Positions 51,451 to 61,166 of a DNA stretch of 64,000 nucleotides are shown here, one piece after another. The number at the start of each line of letters is the position of its first letter. The stretch's first letter is position 1. A model generated the notes under the pieces. That model made no database searches and was not told where the DNA came from. It was given only the letters and a program-made list of their open reading frames with translations. The position numbers and the translations under genes are program-made. The DNA comes from Edaphobacter modestus (GTDB lineage: Bacteria > Acidobacteriota > Terriglobia > Terriglobales > Acidobacteriaceae), in the NCBI RefSeq assembly GCF_004217555.1, contig NZ_SHKW01000001.1, positions 5,084,001 through 5,148,000 of the forward strand, in the 5' to 3' direction.

Positions 51451-53097
51451 GTGCTAATTCTATGCATCCAACTGAATGTGAAGGATGTTAAGCACGACAC
51501 AAAACAAACCTCTGGCCCCGCGCCTAGCAAGCGGCGAGGTTTCTGGGGCAGGATCGCAATCGCTCTGCTGTTCGTCGTTATTGGCTTTGCAGCGACCTTG
51601 GAAGTGATGCTTCATCGCGCGGAACCGATCCTGCGGGGACGGATTGTGGAGACGCTCGCAACGCGGTTCGACAGCCGGGTGGAGATGGATAAGTTGCATG
51701 TGTCGGTGCTGAGCGGACTCGAAGTTGCGGGTGACGGATTGCGCATCTTCCCACCCGATGGTGTCGTGGATGCCGGAGCAAAGGCGCCATTGATCTCCCT
51801 CGAACGTTTTGCATTTCATGTAAACGTCATGGGGTTGTTCCAGAAGCCGATGCATGTGGGGACCGTGAAGGTTTCGGGGATGACGATCAGCATTCCTCCC
51901 CGCGAGATGCGCCAGCAGGGGCCGAAGCGCGATCGCCGTGCCGGGAAGATCAAGATCGTGGTCGATCAGATTGACTTTGACGATTCCAAGCTGATCATCG
52001 GAACGATGAAGCCGGATAAGGATCCCAAAAAGTTCGCCCTGAAACACATTGTGATGCACAACGTGGGGCCGAACGATCCCTGGCGGTATGACGCTACGCT
52101 GGTCAACGCCGTTCCGACCGGGAATATCCACGCGGTTGGAACCTTTGGCCCGTGGGTCAATGAGAGTCCTGGAGATTCAGCGGTAACGGGCAAATATACC
52201 TTCGATCGCGCCGATCTAAACACGATCAAGGGCATTGCCGGAATTCTGTCATCGGTTGGAGAATTCAACGGACAGTTGAATCGGATCGTTGTGGACGGAA
52301 CGACGGAGACGCCGGACTTCTCGCTCGACACGGCTCATCATCCGATGCCCCTGCACACAAAATTTCATGCGATCGTGGATGGCACCAGTGGCGATACGTA
52401 TCTGCAGCCTGTCGAGGCGAAGCTGGGGGATTCGGAGTTCACCTGCAGGGGCGAGGTGATCAACATCAAGGGGAAGGGACACCAGATCAACCTGGATGTG
52501 GACGTGCCGAATGGAAGGATTCAGGACTTCCTCGAATTGGCGGTCAAGGCTCAGCCAGCGATCATGACCGGGCGACTGAACATGAAGACGAAGCTGACAA
52601 TCCATCCTGGGAAGGAGAGTGTGACCCAAAAGATCGGATTGAATGGCCACTTCACGCTTCGCTCCATTCACTTCGTAAATCCCGAGTGGCAGGACAAGGT
52701 GGATATGATGAGCCTTCGCGCACAGGGCGAGGCGAAGCAGGCGAAGCCGGGCGCGGAGGATGTGAGCTCTTTGATGACAGGGCAGTTTGGGATGGGGAGA
52801 GGGAAGCTTCACTTCAACCGTCTTGCTTATGCCCTGCCGGGAGCGGACATCAATCTCGCGGGTGTTTATTCGCTGGATGGCAATGAGCTGGATTTCGACG
52901 GCAAGGTAAGAACCAAGGCTGCGTTATCGAACATGGTGGCTACCTGGTGGAAATCGTGGCTGCTGAAGCCGGTCGACCCATTTTTCAGAAAGAACGGTGC
53001 GGGAGCCGAAATTCCGGTGAAGATCAGCGGCTCCCGCGGGGCACCTAAATTTGGCCTGGCACTCAAGCACAAAGATAAGGACAAGGAAGGCAATTGA
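51451..53097 (+). CDS. AsmA-like membrane-anchored protein
   Basis: 548 residues. After a basic N-terminus (SKRRGFWGR) a single membrane helix (IAIALLFVVIGFAATLEVML) leads to a long beta-rich periplasmic part with AsmA/DUF748-like strands: LATRFDSRVEMDKLHVSVLS, SLERFAFHVNVMGLFQKPMH, IKIVVDQIDFDDSKLIIG, FTCRGEVINIKGKGHQINL. AsmA-like proteins are repeating beta-groove proteins that carry lipids between membranes or affect outer-membrane assembly. GTG 51451 follows AAGGG by 8 nt; the frame extends to TTG 51412. It is divergent from the peptide operon and ends 3 nt before the convergent DUF2076 gene. Confidence 0.78.
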   Translation: MLILCIQLNVKDVKHDTKQTSGPAPSKRRGFWGRIAIALLFVVIGFAATLEVMLHRAEPILRGRIVETLATRFDSRVEMDKLHVSVLSGLEVAGDGLRIFPPDGVVDAGAKAPLISLERFAFHVNVMGLFQKPMHVGTVKVSGMTISIPPREMRQQGPKRDRRAGKIKIVVDQIDFDDSKLIIGTMKPDKDPKKFALKHIVMHNVGPNDPWRYDATLVNAVPTGNIHAVGTFGPWVNESPGDSAVTGKYTFDRADLNTIKGIAGILSSVGEFNGQLNRIVVDGTTETPDFSLDTAHHPMPLHTKFHAIVDGTSGDTYLQPVEAKLGDSEFTCRGEVINIKGKGHQINLDVDVPNGRIQDFLELAVKAQPAIMTGRLNMKTKLTIHPGKESVTQKIGLNGHFTLRSIHFVNPEWQDKVDMMSLRAQGEAKQAKPGAEDVSSLMTGQFGMGRGKLHFNRLAYALPGADINLAGVYSLDGNELDFDGKVRTKAALSNMVATWWKSWLLKPVDPFFRKNGAGAEIPVKISGSRGAPKFGLALKHKDKDKEGN

Positions 53098-53100
53098 CGG

Positions 53101-53880
53101 CTAGAAGCTGCTGTCGTCGCCGCCCGAATCGAAGTCATCGCCGAAGTTGGAACCGTCGTCAAAGTTAGAGTCGTCGGCGAAGTTATCGGTGGTGTCATCG
53201 GTTGAGTTGCCGGTGTCCATGAACTTGTTGCCATGGTCATTGTTATCGACGGCCTGGGAGAAGGCAGATTCCCCCCGGCGGTCTTCGATATCGGGTGAGA
53301 GCTGGCCTTCGCTGTGATGTTCGCTGCCGTCGCCGTAGTAGTTATTGATGACCTCGGGACGTTCCGAATCTCCGAAACTACCGAAACCCGGGCCGTAACC
53401 AGCCGAGTTGCCAAAACCGTGCATCAGGCTCTCAATGCCCTGGAATGCAAGTGCGCCCGCGGCCACGCCTGTTGCGGTCTGCATGGCTGAGCGGAGGAAG
53501 CCTCCGGACTGGCCAGACGGGGGAGCTCCGTAGGCGGGAGCAGGCATGTATTGGGGCTGTGCGTACTGGGGCTGTGAGTATTGGGGTGGCGGAGGCGGCG
53601 GAGCAGGGCGTGCGGGTTCCTCGGTCCTGCCCAGCAGAGATCCCAGAAAGCTGGTCGCGCGCTGTGGCGGCTGCTGGCGAAGCTGTTCAAGCTGCTTCTG
53701 TGCCTGTTCGAGCGCATATTGCTGGACGAGTACGGTCTGCGCGAGGATGTAGAGCGCGTCAGGATTGCGTCCCAGCGTCTGTCGCAGCATCTCTTCGGCG
53801 TCAAAGTCTTTCTCCTGAAGCTGGGTCTGATTGACGCGCTGAATCAGGCCCTCAAGCATTTGCTGTTCCTGTGGGGTCAT
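53101..53880 (-). CDS. DUF2076-family protein
   Basis: 259 residues. N-terminal DUF2076 helical domain (MTPQEQQMLEGLIQRVNQTQ, LGRNPDALYILAQTVLVQQY, YALEQAQKQLEQLR), then a Pro/Gln/Tyr-rich linker (YSQPQYAQPQYMPAP), a Gly-rich hydrophobic stretch (ATGVAAGALAFQGIESLMHG) and a disordered, Asp/Asn/Ser-rich acidic tail (about 70 residues, NFADDSNFDDGSNFGDDFD). Found in many proteobacteria and acidobacteria; function unknown, possibly a periplasmic ligand-binding or envelope protein. GAAGGAGC precedes the ATG. Confidence 0.85.
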   Translation of the reverse strand: MTPQEQQMLEGLIQRVNQTQLQEKDFDAEEMLRQTLGRNPDALYILAQTVLVQQYALEQAQKQLEQLRQQPPQRATSFLGSLLGRTEEPARPAPPPPPPQYSQPQYAQPQYMPAPAYGAPPSGQSGGFLRSAMQTATGVAAGALAFQGIESLMHGFGNSAGYGPGFGSFGDSERPEVINNYYGDGSEHHSEGQLSPDIEDRRGESAFSQAVDNNDHGNKFMDTGNSTDDTTDNFADDSNFDDGSNFGDDFDSGGDDSSF

Positions 53881-54048
53881 GGAGCTCCTTCGATATGCGC
53901 TCGTGCGCTGGCAAGTATGACGCAACAAAGGTACGGAAAGGTAGGAGCGGGAGTTCCGCTCCTCCGTGAAGGGGTGGCACTTCTCATCGCAACTGGCTGA
54001 ATCCGCAGGCTTGATTGTCCCAGGCTCGAAGGCTCACGCGCGCAGTCC

Positions 54049-57000
54049 TCAAGGGTGTTTCCCAGTCCGGGGCTCTAATTTCGTTGAACCCTCCGTTGAA
54101 CCCAGGAGTCGGAGAAACTTCTGATACTCAAAGCCGCTCCGCTGGAGCAGGGCTGTCAGCTCCCTTACTGCGGAGGTGATCGGAGCCACGTCCTCCAGCA
54201 AAAGGGGAGCGGAAGCCGCTATCCCAACCAGCGCCGGCAGTTCGAACCAGCACAGAAGCTCTTCAAACCTTTCCTTATTCATGTATTCAATGCCGGATGC
54301 AAGATTTACGCCAGTCAGCCAGCGGACATCGGGATCCTTCCAGAACTCTTTCGTCCGGAGAATCTTCCGGGAGTCTTCATCGCCGGTAAATTTCAGCTGC
54401 ACCCTGACCTGTGCCGCCGCCTTCCAGGCGGTCTCCCCTTCCAATCCCACGGAGGAGAAGGTTTCTGCGAGCGCCCACCGCAGGTTGACACTCTCGAAGA
54501 CCTCGAGCGGAGAGAAGCTGGGCGGAAGACTCTGAAACACCAGCCACGCCATGACGGGAGCCCAGTTCTGGGTGGGCGAAAGTCTCGGGTCGGTGCTTGG
54601 GAGTACAGCGCTGGCCGCAGGTCGCAAGCTTTCAGGGAATTCGGAAACCAGCATAGGAAGATGCAGCGCGGCTGCTGCGAGCAGGGAGCAGGTATCCTGC
54701 TTCTGTCCTTCTGTCTTCGATTCGCGATCTTTCGCGGGTGAAGCAGTTTCGAATCCCTCGACACGATGGGGAGAACTCCCGCCGTTCAATTCGGAGAGCT
54801 CCATAACACGGTCCCTGAACAGATACGCATGATCGAAGAAGTCGTTGAGACGCGAGTCAACCTTCGCTGTGCCGCGCTCCTCAGTCTTTTCGACAGCGGC
54901 CCCATCCGGAGTTTCCACCTGCTTCTGAAGAGGGGTGTGGAGGTCGACCTGGACCGGGGAAGCTTTCTCAGAGATCTGATCGCCTGGTATCTCTATTTCA
55001 TGTTCATGTGAAAGGCGGGCAAAGACATCGATGTTCTCCTGTGATACGGCCTCACGCAGGGCTTCGAGAAGAGGCCTGACCTGGAGTCTCGACAACGCTT
55101 CTTCAATGCTATACACCCCGGAACCATGGAGTGCATCGCAGAGACGATCCCACGGCTGCGCGGCCGTCGACCGAAGCTCGCGCCACTTGAGCAGCGCGAC
55201 ATGTTGATAGCCTCGGAGACCCAGGGTCAAGCCATGATCGCGGAGATCCTTTGCGCGGCGCAGGTATTCCAGTCCGAGAACGTTGTCCATGTAGGCGATC
55301 ACAATGGAATCGTCATCCGGAAGGTCGAGTCCGGAGGCGAGGCTCTTTTGCTGCATGGAGCCTGCGGCCTTTTCGAGAAATCCCACGGAGAAGTGAATGG
55401 TGCCATGGGTTGATTGATAGCTGTTGTTGTAGAGAATCACTCCGCGTTCTTGCCCGTGGCGATTTGAATAAGCGAAGACGTTCTCGTCGACCGTACCGTT
55501 ATCGCGCCAGAAGTCATAGAGCAGGAAGTGCGTGCTCTCTGCAAAGAGAGCACGGTTCTTGAGTAACGGAGCGATCAGATGCTGGTGCCTGGCAACCAGG
55601 TCCTCATTCGGGTTCTCGTCCAGCCGAGCCTGTTTGAAGTCCATACCATACCGCTCGGTAAAGCCTTCGATCTGTCCGTGACCAAACATGGGAAGGCCGG
55701 GCAGGGTAGCAAGCAGCACGGAGACGCCAAAGTATTTGTCGCCCGAACCGAACTGGTCGATAGCGGTGCGCTCGTCGGGATTGCTCATGAAGTTGACATA
55801 ACGCTTGAGGATGTCGGGATCGAACTCCACAGTCTTCTTCAGATAGGAGCGATACTTGGCGTTCTCTTCATCACGCAGCATGTTCATAAACGCACTGTTG
55901 TAGACACGATGCATGCCCAGTGTGCGAACGAAGTAGCCTTCGAGCAGCCAGAAGGCCTCGGCCAGCAGGAGAGTTCCAGGAACCTCTCTCGCTACCCGGT
56001 CTACCACTTCGCGCCAGAACTCGTTTGGCATGAGAGCATCGAAGGCCTCTTGCGACATCGCGTTTTCCGCTCGTGAGGGGATGGACCCGCCGGTGCCGGG
56101 CAATGGAAACCAGAGACGCTGCACATGACGTTTTGCCAGAACCATCGCTGCGTCGAAGCGAATGATCGGAAAACGTCGGGCTACATCGAGAATTGTCTGA
56201 ATGACGCTTTCTCGCACGTGGGCTTTGGAATAGTCGAGTTGTGCGGTGTCGTTCCAGGCGAAGGTGGTTCCATCGTTGCCGTGATACACATACCGCGTCG
56301 CGCCGTCGTAGTGATGCCGAAGGCGGAAGACCACGGCAGCGTCTGAATGGTCGTAGTAATGGTCTTCGATCTTGATTTCGACTCTACTATCGGTCGAGAC
56401 GTCGGGACCCTCAAAGCGATACACCGGGAAGGGACTCTCCGAGCGTGAAAGGAACCAGTCCGGATGGTCGATGACCCAATCGGAATCGATGCCCATATGG
56501 TTAGGCACCATGTCGCTGGCGAGCCTGAGTCCGACAGCGGCTGCGTGATCTCTGAGGTGCATGTACGCTGCTTCTCCGCCGAGGTCCTGAGCGATGGTGT
56601 AGTTCTTCAGCGAATAGGCGGAAGCAACCGCGTCGCGGTTGCCGCGCAATCGCTTGATTGTCCTGGAGGCGGTACTGCGCTCCCAAAGGCCGATCAACCA
56701 GAGACCCGTGATGCCTCGATCTACCAGCAACTGAAGTTCTTCATCAGGAATCTGATCGAGACGATAGATGTGACGTCCATATTTCTTCGACAGCTGTTCC
56801 AGCCAGACATAGGTGTTCTTTGCAATAAGTACAACCGTCGGCATCCATGCCTGGTCGGCACTGAAGGCTTCATACTCATGCAGCGGAGCCTGGTAGTCAG
56901 CGGCGTAACGCCGACGCCTGGTGCCGTCCGCCAAGGTGGTGAATTCGTCTTCAAAGCCGATAAATTCGTCACCAACGAAGCCTTCGTCTGCGCGCCCTGG

Positions 57001-57801
57001 GTCACCATGGCGATGCCACACCGGCCCCGCGGGGTGAAATCGCATCCAGACGGCGATCTCCTCTTCGCGCAGGACGTCGATAGCCAACAAGACCCGGGCA
57101 AGATCCTTGCCAAGAACAGGAGCCCAGTGTTCCCGGATGTAATCCAGTTGACCGGTCAGGGAGTCGGGTGACGCAAGCATCGGTGCTCTTAATGCGTTGA
57201 GCAGTGATCCCAAAGCCGGTTCGACGGGGGGTCGGGTTCGGAAGTAATTGGGTAGGGTGGACGTGGCCGCAGAATAGGCGGTTTCGTTCTTCAGCGCCTT
57301 ATCCCCAAAGAGGAGATCGAAGACCGCAAAGGCAGGGTTGGTGTTTGCCAGCCAGAGCAGAAGCATCTCTTCAAAAGCCGCCTCGCGATTGGGCAAGCCG
57401 TCCGTCTGCCCCCTCAGCCATTCCTCCGCCGTCAATTCCTTGCGGAAGACTGCGACAGCAGGAAATTGTTCGGTGAAGCGGAGAAGAAGTCGATCCAGTT
57501 GCTCTGGACCAATCTCACCAGCCAGGTAGCGGAGCCCTTCTTTCAGAACGAGAGGGTCGGTGGTCTGCCGGTACTTTGCGACGAGGGCGTGACTCAATTC
57601 GTCGATCAGACCCATGGCGAAGAGTGCGGCGCCACTCACAGTCTTTTCAGGCAGACCTTCCGCACTGTCAAGAGCTTTCAGACGTTCTGCCAGTTTGCGG
57701 CTGGCGGTGACGTTCGCAAAAACGACGTTCCCCGTAAAGCTGAATAGCAGGTCGTCCAGATCTATTCGCTCGCGGACAGATCTTGAAATATGAAACTCCA
57801 T
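54049..57801 (-). CDS. Very large GH13 alpha-amylase-family protein
   Basis: 1250 residues. An uncharacterised alpha-helical N-terminal region of about 330 residues precedes a GH13 catalytic barrel with region I DMVPNHMG, nucleophile in IIRFDAAMVLA (Asp550), acid/base in LLLAEAFWLLEG (Glu615) and the third acid in MSNPDERTA (Asp676; usually NHD). A C-terminal extension of about 350 residues has low-complexity acidic stretches and no recognised domain. All three catalytic acids are kept, so it should be active on alpha-glucans or maltosyl donors. No signal peptide, so cytoplasmic. It may belong to the glycogen/trehalose metabolism set, but no treYZ or glg gene is beside it. Confidence 0.87.
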   Translation of the reverse strand: MEFHISRSVRERIDLDDLLFSFTGNVVFANVTASRKLAERLKALDSAEGLPEKTVSGAALFAMGLIDELSHALVAKYRQTTDPLVLKEGLRYLAGEIGPEQLDRLLLRFTEQFPAVAVFRKELTAEEWLRGQTDGLPNREAAFEEMLLLWLANTNPAFAVFDLLFGDKALKNETAYSAATSTLPNYFRTRPPVEPALGSLLNALRAPMLASPDSLTGQLDYIREHWAPVLGKDLARVLLAIDVLREEEIAVWMRFHPAGPVWHRHGDPGRADEGFVGDEFIGFEDEFTTLADGTRRRRYAADYQAPLHEYEAFSADQAWMPTVVLIAKNTYVWLEQLSKKYGRHIYRLDQIPDEELQLLVDRGITGLWLIGLWERSTASRTIKRLRGNRDAVASAYSLKNYTIAQDLGGEAAYMHLRDHAAAVGLRLASDMVPNHMGIDSDWVIDHPDWFLSRSESPFPVYRFEGPDVSTDSRVEIKIEDHYYDHSDAAVVFRLRHHYDGATRYVYHGNDGTTFAWNDTAQLDYSKAHVRESVIQTILDVARRFPIIRFDAAMVLAKRHVQRLWFPLPGTGGSIPSRAENAMSQEAFDALMPNEFWREVVDRVAREVPGTLLLAEAFWLLEGYFVRTLGMHRVYNSAFMNMLRDEENAKYRSYLKKTVEFDPDILKRYVNFMSNPDERTAIDQFGSGDKYFGVSVLLATLPGLPMFGHGQIEGFTERYGMDFKQARLDENPNEDLVARHQHLIAPLLKNRALFAESTHFLLYDFWRDNGTVDENVFAYSNRHGQERGVILYNNSYQSTHGTIHFSVGFLEKAAGSMQQKSLASGLDLPDDDSIVIAYMDNVLGLEYLRRAKDLRDHGLTLGLRGYQHVALLKWRELRSTAAQPWDRLCDALHGSGVYSIEEALSRLQVRPLLEALREAVSQENIDVFARLSHEHEIEIPGDQISEKASPVQVDLHTPLQKQVETPDGAAVEKTEERGTAKVDSRLNDFFDHAYLFRDRVMELSELNGGSSPHRVEGFETASPAKDRESKTEGQKQDTCSLLAAAALHLPMLVSEFPESLRPAASAVLPSTDPRLSPTQNWAPVMAWLVFQSLPPSFSPLEVFESVNLRWALAETFSSVGLEGETAWKAAAQVRVQLKFTGDEDSRKILRTKEFWKDPDVRWLTGVNLASGIEYMNKERFEELLCWFELPALVGIAASAPLLLEDVAPITSAVRELTALLQRSGFEYQKFLRLLGSTEGSTKLEPRTGKHP

Positions 57802-58103
57802 CCAATGCTCCTTCAGGTGCCATAGGTTCCAAGAACAATCAGACCCATCCTCTCTGAGATGCTCGCGGTTGTCTCCGGCTGAGTCAATTCATTCCTGAAC
57901 GAAGTGTCCAGGTTTTCTTCCGCACCTGGCCACCCTTCAGACTCGAAGATAACCTGACCAATGTATCGTGACTGAGAAGGCTGGGTTGGAGAAGAGCAAA
58001 TCGTCACTCTGAGCGGGACTGAAGAATACCCGTATCGCGTGAAGCGGCTTCAGTTCATGGCTTCTTTATGGAACTGCTGCGCAAATGCGCGTACTGAATT
58101 CTG
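57802..58103. other. 302-nt gap with one doubtful small reading frame
   Basis: A 64-codon frame on the minus strand (57813-58007) reads partly like protein (YIGQVIFESEGWPGAEENLD) and stops 11 nt before the GH13 start, but it has no Shine-Dalgarno and no family I know. Nothing else is seen. Confidence 0.35.
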
Positions 58104-59345
58104 TCAGTGTACGGTCTTCATCCGGCGGGACATGAAATCCATCAGCAGGTAGTTGCCGAGGGTCTGGGGAGTGGTGAAGTAAGCCTTACCCCGGCACATC
58201 GCGCTGACCTTCTGGACGAACTGCATGAGTGCGAAGTCGTTGGCGAGCATGAAGGTGTTGATCATGATTCCGGCGCGCTTGCACCGCGCGACCTCTTCGA
58301 GCGTCTCTTCGATCACCAGCGGATCGAGTCCAAAGGCATTTTTGTAGATGCGACCGTCGGGGAGCGTGAGGGCAGAGGGCTTCCCGTCGGTGATCATGAC
58401 GATCTGCTTCATATCCTTGTTCTGCTTCGCCAGGATGCGCTGGGCCAGCCGGAGGCCGTCGCGGGTATTGGTGTAATGCGGGCCAACCTTCACCCGGGAG
58501 AGCTGCGAAACAGGGACCTCCTCAGCCGTATCGTGAAAGAGGACGAGGTTGAGCGTGTCGCCTGGAAACTGCGTTCGGATGAGGTGCGAGAGGGCCATCG
58601 CGACCCGCTTGGCGGGGGTAAAACGGTCTTCGCCGTAGAGAATCATCGAATGCGAGCAGTCGAGAAGAACGACGGTCGCGCAGGAGGACTGATAGTCCGA
58701 TTGATGCACATGAAGATCGGAGTATTCGATGTGGAGCGGGGTGTGCTCTTCGCCTTCGACGGCGGTTCTGATGCCTTCGCGCGCGAAGACGCTGGAGAAT
58801 GTGGCGGTGACGTCGAGGTTCAGCGTGTCGCCGAACTCGTACAGCTTGGAGGAGCCGTTGATCTCGACTCCGGCAGCCTCGTGACGCGTATCGTGACGCC
58901 CGAAGTTGGATTTCCCGAGCGGTCCGAGCAGGTCGCGCAGCGCCTTGTAACCGAGAAAGTCCATGCCTTTGTCGGTTACCTCGAAGCGCGCGTTTTCGTT
59001 GGCCTGGCCGAAGTCGCCCTGACCCTGGTCGGGCGTCTCGGCGTTGATGAAGTTCTGCTCCTGCATCTTCTGGATGATCTTGTCGATCAGCTCCTCGACC
59101 TGGTCCTCCGCAAGTGTGTCGTACTTCTCCTGCGCTTCCTCATCGAAGAGCTCACCGGATTCAAGCGCCTGACGGATGGCATCGCGCAGGTTTTCAAGGG
59201 TCTGGTCGTTGAATTCGCTGAAGTTTGAGTAGGGGTCGTTGAAGCCGGAATCGAGCAGGAAATCGGAGAGGGCCTGCATGAGGTCTTCGAGACCGAAGCT
59301 GGAGGAGAGGTCGCCGGTGAACTTGGTATAGCGGACGCGCTTCAT
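58104..59345 (-). CDS. VWA-domain protein paired with AAA ATPase
   Basis: 413 residues. N-terminal helical half with acidic coiled stretches (LAEDQVEELIDKIIQKMQEQ), then a von Willebrand A domain from about residue 220: VVLLDCSHSMILYG supplies the DxSxS MIDAS, KQIVMITDGKPSA a later Asp, and TFMLANDF the end. BatA/CobT/ChlD-like proteins of this type work with MoxR or chelatase-type AAA partners in metal insertion or complex assembly. The AAA gene lies 88 nt upstream on the same strand, so this is such a pair. Confidence 0.88.
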   Translation of the reverse strand: MKRVRYTKFTGDLSSSFGLEDLMQALSDFLLDSGFNDPYSNFSEFNDQTLENLRDAIRQALESGELFDEEAQEKYDTLAEDQVEELIDKIIQKMQEQNFINAETPDQGQGDFGQANENARFEVTDKGMDFLGYKALRDLLGPLGKSNFGRHDTRHEAAGVEINGSSKLYEFGDTLNLDVTATFSSVFAREGIRTAVEGEEHTPLHIEYSDLHVHQSDYQSSCATVVLLDCSHSMILYGEDRFTPAKRVAMALSHLIRTQFPGDTLNLVLFHDTAEEVPVSQLSRVKVGPHYTNTRDGLRLAQRILAKQNKDMKQIVMITDGKPSALTLPDGRIYKNAFGLDPLVIEETLEEVARCKRAGIMINTFMLANDFALMQFVQKVSAMCRGKAYFTTPQTLGNYLLMDFMSRRMKTVH

Positions 59346-59433
59346 AAGAGCCCTCTACTTCTATTCTAGTTCGTCTGCGGAACACACCGTCCGACTCATG
59401 CCGCACTTCAACGAGTAAAGGAGGATCGACCCA

Positions 59434-60954
59434 CTAGTTGAAGCCGCGCCGGGTGCGGTTTCTCGGATTGTATTCTTCCTGTTCGCGCTCTCTCGCGCGC
59501 TCAGCGTACTGGGATGCCTGATCGACGCGCTGCTTCTTCTCCGCGGCAGTGAAGACCCGCTCTTCGGCGCGGCTGATGCGCTTGTGGGCGGTCATGCCCT
59601 CCAGGAGAAACTCGGCTGCGCTCACCGTGGTCTCCGGAGAGGATTTGCCGTTGACGCTCAGCGGCGAGAGCTTTTCGAGCAGGCCCTGGATCTGCTGGAG
59701 TTCGGCGAGCGAGGCCGCGGCAGGTTGCACGTCGTTGAGCTGTACCGTGCCTCCAAGATTGAACCACTGCTCGATCTGCTGCGTGTCGGTTCCGGCAAAG
59801 TACTTGTCGAAGACGGTGGCGACGGACGCGCGGATGATCTCGCGGACGACGGTGTCGGCACCTCGCATCTCGCCCTCGTACTCAAGCTCGATCTTTCCGG
59901 TTATTCCGGGCAGTGCCGTGTAGATATCGCCGATGCGCGGGACCACGATCTGCTCCCCGTGAACCAGGGCGCGGCGCTCCGCGTTCGACAGGACGAGTTC
60001 CATGGTGCTGATGGGAAGCCGTTGGGAGACACCGGAACGCTTGTCGACCTTTTTGTCCTCGCGGGCGGTGAAGGCGATCTGCTCGATTACCTGGCGAATG
60101 TAGTGAGGAATCTCGATGTTGGACGCCGGCCTGGCGGACCATGCCTCCTGCGTGGTGATGCGGATGCCTTCCTCGATGTCCTCGGGGTAGTGGGTTCGGA
60201 TCTCCGAGCCGATGCGATCTTTGAGGGGAGTAACGATCTTGCCGCGGGCGGTATAGTCCTCGGGATTTGCGCTGAAGACGATGGCGACGTCGAGGGGAAG
60301 CCGTACGGGGTAACCCTTAATCTGCACGTCGCCTTCCTGCATGATGTTGAAGAGGGCGACCTGGATCTTGCCGGCGAGGTCAGGCACCTCGTTGATCGCG
60401 AAGATGCCGCGGTTGGCGCGTGGCAGGAGGCCGTAGTGCATGGTCAGCTCGGAGCCGAGGTCCTGGTTCGAGCGTGCGGCTTTGATGGGGTCGATATCGC
60501 CTACGAGGTCGGCCACGGTAACGTCAGGGGTGGCGAGCTTTTCGACGAAACGCTCGTCCGGCGTAAGCCATGCAATCTGGGTTTGGTCACCCAGCTTCGC
60601 GATCAGGTCGCGGGAGTACTTGCTGATGGGTGCGTAGGGATTGTCGTGAATCTCTGAGCCTGCGACGTACGGTGTGTGGGCATCAAGCAGCGTGGTCAGC
60701 GCGCGGAGGATGCGTGACTTTGCCTGGCCTCGCAGGCCAAGCAGAATAAAGTTGTGGCGCGACAGGATTGCGTTGACGATCTGGGGAATGACCGTATCCT
60801 CGTAGCCGACGATGCCGGGGAAGATGGTCTCTTTGGCCCTCAGCCGCGCAATGAGATTCTCGCGAAGCTCATCCTTGACGCTGCGGGCAAGCCGTTCGGG
60901 GGTGTATTCGCTGTTACGGAGAGCGCCGAGGGTCGCAGGAAGGGGGTTCGCCAT
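59434..60954 (-). CDS. MoxR/BchI-like AAA+ ATPase
   Basis: 506 residues. The AAA+ core has Walker A LLGLRGQAKSR, a Walker B-like GIFAINEVPD in which Asn replaces the usual first Asp, sensor VAIVFSANPEDYTARGKI, and a lid region. Long C-terminal helical extension ends with a charged tail (REREQEEYNPRNRTRRGFN). It resembles magnesium-chelatase subunit I/MoxR ATPases that remodel protein complexes, but no chlorophyll or cobalamin genes are near. Paired with the VWA protein downstream. Confidence 0.88.
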   Translation of the reverse strand: MANPLPATLGALRNSEYTPERLARSVKDELRENLIARLRAKETIFPGIVGYEDTVIPQIVNAILSRHNFILLGLRGQAKSRILRALTTLLDAHTPYVAGSEIHDNPYAPISKYSRDLIAKLGDQTQIAWLTPDERFVEKLATPDVTVADLVGDIDPIKAARSNQDLGSELTMHYGLLPRANRGIFAINEVPDLAGKIQVALFNIMQEGDVQIKGYPVRLPLDVAIVFSANPEDYTARGKIVTPLKDRIGSEIRTHYPEDIEEGIRITTQEAWSARPASNIEIPHYIRQVIEQIAFTAREDKKVDKRSGVSQRLPISTMELVLSNAERRALVHGEQIVVPRIGDIYTALPGITGKIELEYEGEMRGADTVVREIIRASVATVFDKYFAGTDTQQIEQWFNLGGTVQLNDVQPAAASLAELQQIQGLLEKLSPLSVNGKSSPETTVSAAEFLLEGMTAHKRISRAEERVFTAAEKKQRVDQASQYAERAREREQEEYNPRNRTRRGFN

Positions 60955-61166
60955 ACAGGAAGTATAGATGTTTGGAGGTGGGGAAAGGTTCGACAGGGTG
61001 ATTTCAGCCGCGACAGAGCGAAGAGAGGCAGGTAGGCCGTAAGTTCGCGTACCAGGTGAGGTGTCTCCGGTTGTATGTGTCCTTTGACGCCTGCCGCCGC
61101 CAGCAGAATGCGAATTGCGATCTGTTCCCAGCGGAGGGTAACTGGCATGGCGGGTTCGATGTGGAT

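Noticed and set aside
60840..61148. 102-codon minus-strand frame between the TPR and AAA genes
   Set aside because: First 40 residues look faintly protein-like (MPVTLRWEQIAIRILLAAAG), but there is no ribosome site and the rest overlaps the AAA gene in another frame.
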